From Pedobacter sp. ASV17 (GTDB lineage Bacteria; Bacteroidota; Bacteroidia; Sphingobacteriales; Sphingobacteriaceae): DNA of 40,773 nucleotides. The stretch lies in contig NZ_JAELTX010000042.1 of NCBI RefSeq assembly GCF_016429065.1, positions 1 through 40,773 of the forward strand. Reading direction: 5' to 3'. Under the pieces are notes generated by a model, which was not told the origin of the DNA, did no database searches, and worked only from the letters and a program-made list of their open reading frames with translations. The position numbers and the translations under genes are program-made. Positions 33,919-40,773 of the stretch are shown here, piece by piece (positions within the stretch are counted from its first letter, which is position 1; each line of letters starts with the position of its first letter).

Positions 33919-35100
33919 TTAATTCCCCAATTGTTTCAGGGCAAGGTAGGCCATTAAACCTGTAGAGGTTTTCAGCGCATCTTCATCAATATCAAAATTT
34001 GGAGTGTGTACCGAATAGGTGGTTCCTTTTGCTGCATTTCCCGTTCCTAAACGGTAAAAACAAGCATTAGTTACTTGTGAGTAATAGGCAAAATCTTCCG
34101 CAGCCATCCAAATATCCAAATCGATCACATTATCCTTCCCCAAATAATCTTCGGCAAGTGCTTTGGCATTATCTGTCAATTTCTCTTCGTTAATTAAAAA
34201 TGGATAACCCCTGTGAATATCGAAATGACAGCTTCCACCCATGCTTTCTGCAATTCCTTCGGCCATTTTTTTCATCAAACGATGGGCTTCATTTCTCCAC
34301 TCTTCGTTCAAAGTTCTAAAGGTTCCCTCAAGTTTTACTTCGTTTGGAATAACATTGGTCGCTCCATTGGCATTTACCTTACCAAAAGACAATACAGATG
34401 GCAAACGTGGATCAGCATTTCTGCTCACAATTTGCTGTAAAGCCACAATAATGTGTGCAGTAATCAACACAGGGTCGATGTTTTGATGCGGCTGCGCACC
34501 ATGTCCGCCCTTACCCGTTACCGTTACGTAGAGTTCATCAGTAGAAGCCATGTAAATTCCCGAACGGAAACCCACTTTTCCTGTCTCAATTAAAGGCATT
34601 ACATGTTGACCAATGATGGCCTGCGGTGCTGGGTTTTCCAACACCCCTTCTTTGATCATGATGCTTGCACCACCAGGCAACAATTCTTCTGCAGGCTGAA
34701 AAACCAATTTCACGGTTCCTGCAAAATCTTCTTTTAACTGATTAAGGATATAAGCCGTACCCAATAATGATGAAGTATGCACATCATGACCACAAGCGTG
34801 CATTACCCCTTCGTTTTTTGATTTGTATGGCTTGTCGTTTGCTTCGATAATAGGCAATGCGTCCATGTCGGCACGCAAAGCGATGACTTGGTCGGAAGCC
34901 TTAGCCCCTGTAATTAAACCCACCACACCAGTGTTGGCCATTTCCGTAAAAGGAATCCCCCAGCTGGTCAATTTATCTTTAACATATTTTGAGGTTTCAT
35001 ACTCATGAAAAGACAATTCTGGATTGGCGTGTATATGTTGACGAAAACCTACCACTTCATTAAAAATTTGAGCGGATAGTTCTTGTATTTTTTGTTTCAT
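33919..35100 (-). CDS. Cytoplasmic M20D amidohydrolase
   Basis: With the ATG at 35098-35100 the product has 393 residues and no signal peptide. M20D motifs are ADMDALPIIE (about 77-86), HACGHDVHTSSLLG (101-114), QPAEELLPGGASIMIKEG (about 150), a dimerisation domain with GKGGHGAQPHQNIDPVLI and MAAEDFAYYSQVTN near the C-terminus. These enzymes hydrolyse amide bonds of N-acyl amino acids, hippurate-type conjugates or IAA-amino acids. An upstream ATG at 35154 would add 18 residues with no family similarity. The exported paralogue at 22796-24100 shares the order of motifs but has a signal peptide, so the two would serve different compartments. The SPOR-domain gene upstream is 90 bp away on the same strand. 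Confidence 0.93.
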   Translation of the reverse strand: MKQKIQELSAQIFNEVVGFRQHIHANPELSFHEYETSKYVKDKLTSWGIPFTEMANTGVVGLITGAKASDQVIALRADMDALPIIEANDKPYKSKNEGVMHACGHDVHTSSLLGTAYILNQLKEDFAGTVKLVFQPAEELLPGGASIMIKEGVLENPAPQAIIGQHVMPLIETGKVGFRSGIYMASTDELYVTVTGKGGHGAQPHQNIDPVLITAHIIVALQQIVSRNADPRLPSVLSFGKVNANGATNVIPNEVKLEGTFRTLNEEWRNEAHRLMKKMAEGIAESMGGSCHFDIHRGYPFLINEEKLTDNAKALAEDYLGKDNVIDLDIWMAAEDFAYYSQVTNACFYRLGTGNAAKGTTYSVHTPNFDIDEDALKTSTGLMAYLALKQLGN

Positions 35101-35190
35101 TACTTGTTTTAGGTTAACTGTTGATTTGGTTATTTGGTTAACTGTAAATTGCAATCGATTAAACAGCTAAGCGATTTATACAATTAAACA

Positions 35191-35625
35191 TTATTTATCT
35201 ACTTCTAATATTGGCGCATTGATCTTTTCCCTAAAAATAAACAGGGTTGGATAACTGGGCCGCAGTTCGTTTAAAAATTTCTGAGCTTCTAGCCTAGTCC
35301 GATAATCGCCCACCCGTAGGTAATAATTGGGCTCTTTATAGGTAATATAAGTGTTGAGTTTTGGGTAGCTTGCTTTGAACTTGGCTTGTTCCGAAAAGGC
35401 TTCACGCCTATCAGCTCCATAGTAAATTTGCACTCTAAATCCCATCGACGATACAATGGCACTACCACTTGGGTTGCTTACTGTAGGTTTTACTTTATTC
35501 AATTCGATACGCTTAGCGATCAGGCTATCTATCAAAGGGTCTTTCACTACAGTGACCTCTCCTTTGTTTTGTGCAAAAGAAAAATGGCAAATAAACAGTA
35601 AAGAAAATAAAACTACAATTCTCAT
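35191..35625 (-). CDS. Exported SPOR-domain protein
   Basis: The 144-residue protein has a signal peptide ending FSFAQ (about residue 19), a short linker and a C-terminal SPOR-like domain: GFRVQIYYGADRREAFSEQA (about 62-81), then FKASYPKLNTYITYKEPNYY and LRVGDYRTRLEAQKFLNELR. SPOR domains bind denuded peptidoglycan at the division septum. The VQIYYGADRREA strand and the helix F-x-N-E-L fit the usual fold. No catalytic module is attached, so a septal or glycan-binding role is inferred only from the domain. Similar short SPOR proteins are common in Bacteroidota. Confidence 0.82.
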   Translation of the reverse strand: MRIVVLFSLLFICHFSFAQNKGEVTVVKDPLIDSLIAKRIELNKVKPTVSNPSGSAIVSSMGFRVQIYYGADRREAFSEQAKFKASYPKLNTYITYKEPNYYLRVGDYRTRLEAQKFLNELRPSYPTLFIFREKINAPILEVDK

Positions 35626-35962
35626 ATTTTTGGGGTGATTTTCCTTTGCTTCTTTTCACTAAGTCCCAGGAAATGACGCATCAAAATGCTAAACTCTTCG
35701 CAAAAATCGACATTCTAAACTGCTAATACAAATCTCATCACCAGCAATTGGGTAATATCTACCTGAAATTCATCAGGAAATACCAGTATTTCCGATCGCT
35801 CATACCATACTGGAACAGTATCTATTCGGCGTGATAAAAATCGTCCTTTACAACATCATATTGGATGATTTTAAACGTAAGCGACTGATTTTAAATAAAA
35901 TAAAATATATTTTATTTTAACAAACGTAAAATATTTCTAACTTTATTCTTATTAAGAATAAT
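35626..35962. promoter_or_regulatory. Long divergent intergenic region with two palindromes
   Basis: This 337-bp gap holds no gene. Its first two thirds have a normal composition; the last 80 bases are AT-rich. A perfect 24-bp palindrome lies at 35896-35919 (left half TAAAATAAAATA), and a second one at 35943-35961 reads TTATTCTTA-T-TAAGAATAA and ends one base before the start codon at 35963. TAACTTTA at 35938-35945 could be the -7 element, overlapping the second palindrome. This is a reasonable site for regulated expression of the surface-protein genes that follow. Confidence 0.55.
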
Positions 35963-37309
35963 ATGAAATATAAACCTCTCAACACGCTGCTCTTTTGTGC
36001 ATTGTCTTTTACGGCTGCTGCGCAAATGAAGGTTTCTAATGGAACTTCTATTGTTATCTCTTCAGGTGCAAACATCAACTTAAACGATATTTCCTTAGAT
36101 TATGCCAACAGCACCATTGCTGTAGATGGAAAATTGATCTTTTCGGGAAGCGCTAACAATCAAATTAGTGGGAACACTACCATTAAAAATGTTTCTTTGG
36201 CAAAAACGACGGGCAACAAAATAAGTTTAGGCAGTAATGTTTCTTTAGATGGCTCGTTTGATTTTAGCTCTGGGTTATTGGACCTCAACGGATACGACCT
36301 GAATCTTGGCAGTACAGGATCATTGCTCAATGAAACCAATACCAGTTTTGCCACAGGCTCTTCTGGCTATGTGATCTCTAATGTGAATCTTAACAATCCT
36401 TCAGGTATTAATCCTGGAAACATTGGAGTGATAATCACGAGCCCTAACAACTGGGGCAATACCATTATTAAAAGAGGCAACTATTCTCTTTCTGATGGAA
36501 CGAATCAGACTATCAAACGTTTTTTTGATATCATTCCAGCCAACAATACCAATTTAAATGCCACCTTAAGGTTTCTTTATTTGGATGGCAGCGAACTAAA
36601 TGGCTTACAAGAAAGCCAATTTAGATTGGCACTATCTGGCGATAACGGTGCCAATTGGACTAGTTTAAGTAACGTTATCCTTAACCCTTCCCAAAATTAT
36701 GTGGAGGTAAGTGGTGTGAATGCTGTAGGAAGAGTATCATTGGTGAATGACTTCACTTTGCCTTTATCAGCATTAACTTTATCTGGTAAAGCGCAAAAAA
36801 GCGGTGTTACCTTAAAATGGCTAACCGTAAACGAGGTGGATGTTAGTCATTTCTTAACGGAAAAAAGCTACGATGGCAAAAAGTTCAGTTCATTTTCACG
36901 AGTAGGTTCAAAAAGTGACGTCTCAAAAGACAACAACTATGGCATCGATGATAAAAATCCTCTTTTGGGCATGAACTATTATCGTATCACAGCGGTTGAT
37001 AAAGATGGTAAAACCACGTATTCGAACATCCTACCTATCAATTTCTCTTTAGCCAAAGAAGAACAAGCTAGTATTTACCCTAACCCTACCACTAAAGACA
37101 TCAACGGAAGTTACTATATGCCGTTTGCGCAAAGAGTAAGATTATCTGTAATCTCCAGCATTGGAAAAGTAGAACTGAGCAAAAGCGTAAATACTACTGC
37201 AGGATTGAACCACTTCTCCTTTGACGTTTCCACCTTACCTACCGGCACTTATTTTATACAGGTTTCTAACCCAACGATAAGCAACCAATTAAAATTCATC
37301 AAAAATTAA
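35963..37309 (+). CDS. Secreted protein with T9SS type A sorting domain
   Basis: The 448-residue protein has a signal peptide ending FTAAAQ (about residue 20) and a repeat-rich region (about 25-175) of short beta strands typical of a right-handed beta-helix ([40 protein letters not shown]). A fibronectin-like part follows (about 265-350, [20 protein letters not shown] and [20 protein letters not shown]). The last 75 residues are a type A sorting domain: [20 protein letters not shown] and [13 protein letters not shown], ending LKFIKN, the Por_Secre_tail signature that targets the protein to the type IX secretion system and the cell surface. No T9SS machinery gene is in the window. The two collagen-like genes follow with a 7-bp gap, so they are likely co-transcribed. 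Confidence 0.9.
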   Translation: MKYKPLNTLLFCALSFTAAAQMKVSNGTSIVISSGANINLNDISLDYANSTIAVDGKLIFSGSANNQISGNTTIKNVSLAKTTGNKISLGSNVSLDGSFDFSSGLLDLNGYDLNLGSTGSLLNETNTSFATGSSGYVISNVNLNNPSGINPGNIGVIITSPNNWGNTIIKRGNYSLSDGTNQTIKRFFDIIPANNTNLNATLRFLYLDGSELNGLQESQFRLALSGDNGANWTSLSNVILNPSQNYVEVSGVNAVGRVSLVNDFTLPLSALTLSGKAQKSGVTLKWLTVNEVDVSHFLTEKSYDGKKFSSFSRVGSKSDVSKDNNYGIDDKNPLLGMNYYRITAVDKDGKTTYSNILPINFSLAKEEQASIYPNPTTKDINGSYYMPFAQRVRLSVISSIGKVELSKSVNTTAGLNHFSFDVSTLPTGTYFIQVSNPTISNQLKFIKN

Positions 37310-37316
37310 GTTCTCC

Positions 37317-38336
37317 ATGAAATTTAAATTTTTACCCTTAATTTCTCTTCTATCACTTTCATTTTACGCAAGTGCTCAGAATGTAGCCATCAATACGGAT
37401 GGATCTACTGCCAACAGCAGCTCGATGCTGGATATTAAGAGTACTACAAAGGGTGTGCTTATTCCTAGGATGACTGCAGCACAAAAAACAGCCATTACGA
37501 CTCCTGCAACTGGTCTATTAGTATTTCAAACAGACGGCAGTTCAGGATTTTACTATAATTCGGGCACTCCCGCCATACCAAGCTGGCAATTTATCAGTAC
37601 TGGAGCAACTGGTCCTCAAGGACCTATTGGCGCGACAGGGGCGACAGGAGCTACTGGTGCTACGGGGCCAGTAGGAGCTACTGGATCAAAAGGAGACAAA
37701 GGAGATCCAGGTGACGGTTTTTCTAACGGGACCTCTGGCGGTCAAATGATTCTTACGATGGCCACTGCTCCATTTGCGCCAGGAGTTCCGGTAACCATGA
37801 CAGGTGATGCAACGCTTGCTGCCAGCGGGGCATTAACGATAGGCGCCAATAAAATTACCACCACAAAAATTGCCGACAATGCGGTTACCATAGCCAAACT
37901 TCCTACTGGAGCAACTAGTACAACCTATTTAAGGGGTGATGGCACGTGGGCTACACCTAGTGGTGGTGGTAGTGGCATTTCGGTTACTTCTGGTACAGCG
38001 GGAGGAACAGCCAACATTAACATTACGAATACCAACATAAGATACATCCTTGTCAATTTCAACGGAGGTGTGCTAAGCACCACCGCTACTAATATCAATA
38101 TTAGCATCCCTTCTGCCAACAGCTACCCAGAAGGAACCGTTTTAACCTTTACCCTCACTGGTACAGGAGCTGGCACTTCTACTTCTGCTACTTTTTACAA
38201 TATAAGCTCTACCACTTCAACTTTTTACAATATAAATTCAAATACTCAAGGAACAAGTGGACCTTTGGTTGTTTCTGGAGCTAGCACAGTTAGATTAGTG
38301 TCTGATGGGGGATCTAATTGGTATAGGTTTAATTAA
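37317..38336 (+). CDS. Exported collagen-like protein, first copy
   Basis: The 339-residue protein has a signal peptide ending FYASAQ (about residue 21). A conserved N-terminal domain follows ([20 protein letters not shown] to about 95, with [20 protein letters not shown]). Thirteen Gly-X-Y triplets follow without a break at 96-134, mainly GAT, GPQ, GPI and [10 protein letters not shown] tail-fibre-like segment comes next ([20 protein letters not shown] and [17 protein letters not shown], up to about 217), then a 120-residue beta-rich C-terminal domain rich in Thr and Ser ([40 protein letters not shown]) ending GGSNWYRFN. Bacterial collagen-like proteins usually form trimeric stalks with a C-terminal tip. 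It starts 7 bp after the T9SS protein gene. Confidence 0.85.
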   Translation: MKFKFLPLISLLSLSFYASAQNVAINTDGSTANSSSMLDIKSTTKGVLIPRMTAAQKTAITTPATGLLVFQTDGSSGFYYNSGTPAIPSWQFISTGATGPQGPIGATGATGATGATGPVGATGSKGDKGDPGDGFSNGTSGGQMILTMATAPFAPGVPVTMTGDATLAASGALTIGANKITTTKIADNAVTIAKLPTGATSTTYLRGDGTWATPSGGGSGISVTSGTAGGTANINITNTNIRYILVNFNGGVLSTTATNINISIPSANSYPEGTVLTFTLTGTGAGTSTSATFYNISSTTSTFYNINSNTQGTSGPLVVSGASTVRLVSDGGSNWYRFN

Positions 38337-38377
38337 TAAATAATTATGAAATGGCCTGTAAAGAATATTATCCACAT

Positions 38378-38412
38378 AAATCTCCAAACTTTTGAGCTTG
38401 GAGATTTTCTTT
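38378..38412 (+). terminator. Rho-independent terminator after the first collagen-like gene
   Basis: AAATCTCCAA at 38378-38387 pairs with TTGGAGATTT at 38398-38407, followed by a T-rich run (TCTTTT). It lies 41 bp after the stop, so much of the transcript would end before the second copy. Confidence 0.7.
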
Positions 38413-38435
38413 TAAATATGACAAATCTAAACAAC

Positions 38436-38460
38436 TAAAATTCATCAAAAATTAAGTTCT
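38436..38460 (+). repeat. Relic of the T9SS gene end, duplicated
   Basis: These 25 bases are identical to 37290-37314, which contain the last codons of the T9SS gene (K-F-I-K-N-stop) and the start of the gap to the first collagen-like gene. Here they code for nothing. This shows that the duplicated unit began inside the T9SS gene end and ran into the collagen-like gene. Confidence 0.85.
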
Positions 38461-38462
38461 AT

Positions 38463-39425
38463 ATGAAGGTTAAATTTTTACCCTTACTTTCTCTTCTATC
38501 ACTTTCATTTTACGTAAGTGCTCAGAATGTAGCCATCAATACGGATGGGTCTACCGCCAACAGCAGCTCGATGCTAGATATTAAGAGTACTACAAAGGGT
38601 GTGCTTATTCCTAGGATGACCGCAGCACAAAAAACAGCCATTACGACTCCCGCAACGGGTCTATTAATATTTCAAACAGACGGCAGTTCAGGATTTTATT
38701 ATAATTCGGGCACTCCCGCCATACCAAACTGGCAATTTATCAGTACTGGAGCAACTGGCCCTCAAGGACCTATTGGCCCAACGGGAGCAACCGGACCTAT
38801 TGGCGCGACAGGAGCTACTGGTGCTACTGGTGCTACAGGAGCTACTGGATCAAAAGGAGATCCAGGTGACGGTTTCGCCAACGGAACTACAGGCGGCCAA
38901 ATGATTCTTACCATGGCCACCGCTCCATTTGCGCCAGGAGTTCCAGTAACCATGACAGGTGACGCAACGCTTGCCGCCAGCGGGGCATTCACGATAGGTG
39001 CCAATAAAATTACTACCACAAAAATTGCTGACAATGCAGTTACCATAGCCAAACTTCCTACTGGAGCAACTAGTACAACCTATTTAAGGGGTGATGGCAC
39101 GTGGGCTACACCTAGTGGTGGCAGCAGTTCCTTAACAACTGTAACAGCAAGTGCAAACATTACCTTATCAGGAACATCCAATCAATTTGTTTACGTTACA
39201 GCAAACAATGTAATTGTTACCTTGCCAACCAGCCCATTTGTTGGACAAACCATTTATCTTTTTACCGATTTTAACGCAGGTCAGATAAATGCGGGCAGCA
39301 TTGGCATTAGACAAAGTGGCGCCACCTTTCAAAACGCATCTAATTTTATTGATGTGGCTCTTACTAGAGTAAGGGGAATTATCATTATTTATAATGGTAC
39401 CAATTGGTTTACATTCGGGTATTAA
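38463..39425 (+). CDS. Exported collagen-like protein, second copy with a different tip
   Basis: The 320-residue protein is nearly identical to the first copy from the signal peptide (ending FYVSAQ) to [17 protein letters not shown] at about residue 220; the differences are single residues (S89N, V70I and a few others) and the collagen region, which has 14 triplets (96-137) with an extra GPT-GAT-GPI block and no GDK. After this point the two proteins are unrelated: here [20 protein letters not shown], then [20 protein letters not shown] and [17 protein letters not shown]. Both end with an aromatic W-F/Y motif. At DNA level the similarity also extends upstream to 38436. A hairpin terminator follows at 39460-39487. 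Confidence 0.85.
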   Translation: MKVKFLPLLSLLSLSFYVSAQNVAINTDGSTANSSSMLDIKSTTKGVLIPRMTAAQKTAITTPATGLLIFQTDGSSGFYYNSGTPAIPNWQFISTGATGPQGPIGPTGATGPIGATGATGATGATGATGSKGDPGDGFANGTTGGQMILTMATAPFAPGVPVTMTGDATLAASGAFTIGANKITTTKIADNAVTIAKLPTGATSTTYLRGDGTWATPSGGSSSLTTVTASANITLSGTSNQFVYVTANNVIVTLPTSPFVGQTIYLFTDFNAGQINAGSIGIRQSGATFQNASNFIDVALTRVRGIIIIYNGTNWFTFGY

Positions 39426-39459
39426 TCGCATTTAAGGCATAGACAATAACACATCCAAC

Positions 39460-39492
39460 AACCCCTAAGCTTTAAAGTTTAGGGGTTTGTTT
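39460..39492 (+). terminator. Rho-independent terminator after the second collagen-like gene
   Basis: AACCCCTAA at 39460-39468 pairs with TTAGGGGTT at 39479-39487, followed by TGTTTTTTT. It is 35 bp after the stop codon and is a good terminator. Confidence 0.88.
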
Positions 39493-39540
39493 TTTTATAG
39501 CAATGAATTGTTTAAAAGCAATGACTTTCATAACGCTTTA

Positions 39541-39576
39541 GAGATTTCTCTCCCGAAAGCTCGGGATCGAAATGAC
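39541..39576. repeat. GAGATTTCTC...ATGACA dispersed repeat
   Basis: GAGATTTCTC, then a small hairpin TCCCGA-AAGC-TCGGGA (39551-39566), then TCGAAATGACA. The outer words match a recurrent Bacteroidota intergenic repeat type that ends in ATGACA, as at 3387-3449 and 8933-8959. It lies between two terminators of convergent transcripts. Confidence 0.65.
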
Positions 39577-39600
39577 AGGCAATAAAGATCAAAAGCACAA

Positions 39601-39640
39601 AAAAGCCCCAAGCGTTTTAACACTTGGGGCTTTTATTTTT
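39601..39640. terminator. Bidirectional terminator between the collagen-like locus and secA
   Basis: AAAAGCCCCAAG at 39601-39612 is the exact reverse complement of CTTGGGGCTTTT at 39623-39634; T-rich runs follow on both strands (TATTTTTT on plus, TTTTTTGTGC on minus). Confidence 0.85.
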
Positions 39641-39642
39641 TA

Positions 39643-39675
39643 AGACTTACGAAGTTTATAAAACTTCGTAAGTCT
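39643..39675. repeat. Perfect 15-bp hairpin of the AGACTTACGAAG family
   Basis: AGACTTACGAAGTTT at 39643-39657 is the exact reverse complement of AAACTTCGTAAGTCT at 39661-39675 across ATA. It sits 13 bp after the secA stop on the minus strand. Its sequence and geometry match the second hairpin at 12655-12687. Confidence 0.8.
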
Positions 39676-39687
39676 GTAATTTAACCA

Positions 39688-40773
39688 TTAAAGATTTGCA
39701 CCGTGGCAGTTCTTAAATTTCTTGCCACTTCCGCAAGGACAAGGTTCGTTACGGCCAACCGTTGCTTCTTTTCTAATCGGTTGCAAAGGCTGAGGCTCGC
39801 GGGTATCACCTACTAAATCTAAATCAGATTGGTCGCCATACTCCTGCTTAGTAGCATTCAATTTAGGCTGTGGTTTTGGAGCAACTGCTTCTCTCACTTG
39901 TTCAGGCTCTTGTTGCATTGGAATGCCACCTTTAAACAAGAAGCTCACTACTTCTTTGTTCACCACGTTAAGCATGTTTTTGAACAAGTTGAAAGCTTCC
40001 ATTTTGTAGATAATCAATGGATCTTTTTGCTCGTAAACGGCATTTTGCACCGATTGTTTCAACTCATCCATTTCACGCAAGTGCTCTTTCCAGCTGTCGT
40101 CAATTAAAGCCAATACGATGGTTTTCTCGAAAGATTTGGTAATTTCCTTACCATTGTTCTCAATTGCCTTTTTAAGCTCCACAGGAACTTGGATATGGCG
40201 GATACCATCTGTAAAAGGAACCACAATCTGTTCAATTACATCACCTCTATCTGCAAACACTTGTTGCAATACAGGCATCGCTTGGTTCACTACCGCTTCC
40301 GATTTACGGATATAGAAAGTCGTTACTTCTTCAAATAACTTATCTGTTAAATCGTGGATTTTTTTGCTGTTGAATTCTTGCTCCGTGATTTCAGTATCTA
40401 CTGAGAAGTTTTTAATCACTTCCAGCTTAAAGCCTTCGTAGTTCGATTCTTCTTTGTATTCGGTAACGATATCTTCGGCAACATCAAAAATCATGTTGTT
40501 CATGTCTACATCTAAACGCTCACCAAATAACGCATTACGACGTTTAGCATAGATTACAGAACGTTGTGAGTTCATCACATCATCGTACTCTAACAAACGC
40601 TTACGTACACCAAAGTTATTCTCTTCTACTTTCTTCTGCGCTCTCTCAATAGAGTTGGTAATCATAGAGTGCTGAATTACTTCACCCTCTTCAATACCCA
40701 TACGCACCATGATGTTAGAGATACGCTCTGAACCGAATAAACGCATCAAGTTATCTTCTAACGACACAAAGAA
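39688..40773 (-). CDS. secA: Preprotein translocase subunit SecA, C-terminal part, cut by the window edge
   Basis: The window holds the last 361 codons of SecA, the ATPase that drives Sec-dependent export. The frame is open to the edge and begins [20 protein letters not shown], the conserved end of the second nucleotide-binding domain. The helical scaffold and wing follow ([40 protein letters not shown] and [12 protein letters not shown]), then a Pro/Gln-rich linker ([20 protein letters not shown]) and the terminal SEC-C zinc motif [20 protein letters not shown] with the CxCx8CH pattern that binds SecB or the ribosome. The start of the gene lies outside. A valine (GTG) near the edge should not be taken as a start. 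Confidence 0.97.
   Translation of the reverse strand, partial: FFVSLEDNLMRLFGSERISNIMVRMGIEEGEVIQHSMITNSIERAQKKVEENNFGVRKRLLEYDDVMNSQRSVIYAKRRNALFGERLDVDMNNMIFDVAEDIVTEYKEESNYEGFKLEVIKNFSVDTEITEQEFNSKKIHDLTDKLFEEVTTFYIRKSEAVVNQAMPVLQQVFADRGDVIEQIVVPFTDGIRHIQVPVELKKAIENNGKEITKSFEKTIVLALIDDSWKEHLREMDELKQSVQNAVYEQKDPLIIYKMEAFNLFKNMLNVVNKEVVSFLFKGGIPMQQEPEQVREAVAPKPQPKLNATKQEYGDQSDLDLVGDTREPQPLQPIRKEATVGRNEPCPCGSGKKFKNCHGANL

Noticed and set aside
37317..39425. Phage tail-fibre genes or a prophage remnant
   Set aside because: The [13 protein letters not shown] segment looks like phage fibres, but both proteins have signal peptides and sit behind a T9SS cargo gene; there is no phage structural, lysis or integrase gene in the window.

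Overview
The window looks like a chromosomal segment of a Bacteroidota bacterium, most likely Sphingobacteriaceae and Pedobacter-like. The evidence is the moderately AT-rich DNA, promoters of the TAnnTTTG type, the absence of Shine-Dalgarno sequences before most genes, a type IX secretion sorting domain, many Bacteroidota-specific secreted or lipoprotein families, and an SecA with a C-terminal SEC-C zinc motif. I found no tRNA, rRNA, CRISPR array, transposase, integrase or phage module. The genus is an inference; the phylum is well supported.

Layout: 21-8754 holds murQ (minus) divergent from an S41 C-terminal processing protease, then a gene-free stretch of about 1.1 kb filled by a four-unit tandem repeat and a dispersed palindrome, then a PadR regulator with a PspC-domain membrane protein, an outer-membrane beta-barrel protein and a small lipoprotein. 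From 8978 to 15086 all genes are on the minus strand: a large MG2/plug-domain surface protein, a GNAT acetyltransferase, a TetX-like FAD monooxygenase, an AraC-type regulator and a VOC-family protein; the last three may form one unit. From 15226 to 22221 there are secreted proteins of unknown function, a VanZ-like protein, a YfhO-family membrane protein, an alpha/beta hydrolase and prfB with its programmed +1 frameshift. From 22796 to 25432 there are an exported M20 peptidase, a lipoprotein and a DUF937-like protein, all minus strand. From 25620 to 35625 lie pgi, a DUF4251-like protein, glutaminyl-peptide cyclotransferase overlapping yraN, dnaG, an SGNH hydrolase, two proteins of unknown function whose stop codons abut, a cytoplasmic M20 amidohydrolase and a SPOR-domain protein. 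From 35963 to 39425 is a surface-protein locus: a T9SS-sorted protein followed by two tandem collagen-like paralogues with unrelated C-terminal heads. The window ends inside secA (minus strand).

Most genes are housekeeping or envelope functions. The unusual material is mainly non-coding: at least four sequence-unrelated families of long imperfect hairpins, each made of a short word repeated about every 8 to 12 bases and then mirrored, all placed just 3-prime of genes (2666-3360, 8764-8927, 22246-22760, 24191-24270); an element of about 230 bp with terminal inverted repeats (11746-11977); 33-nt hairpins shared between 12592-12687 and 39643-39675; and a TGTCAT-ended palindrome family at three places. 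The best protein-level candidate for something little described is the duplicated collagen-like cassette at 37317-39425, where a conserved exported stalk is joined to interchangeable tips.
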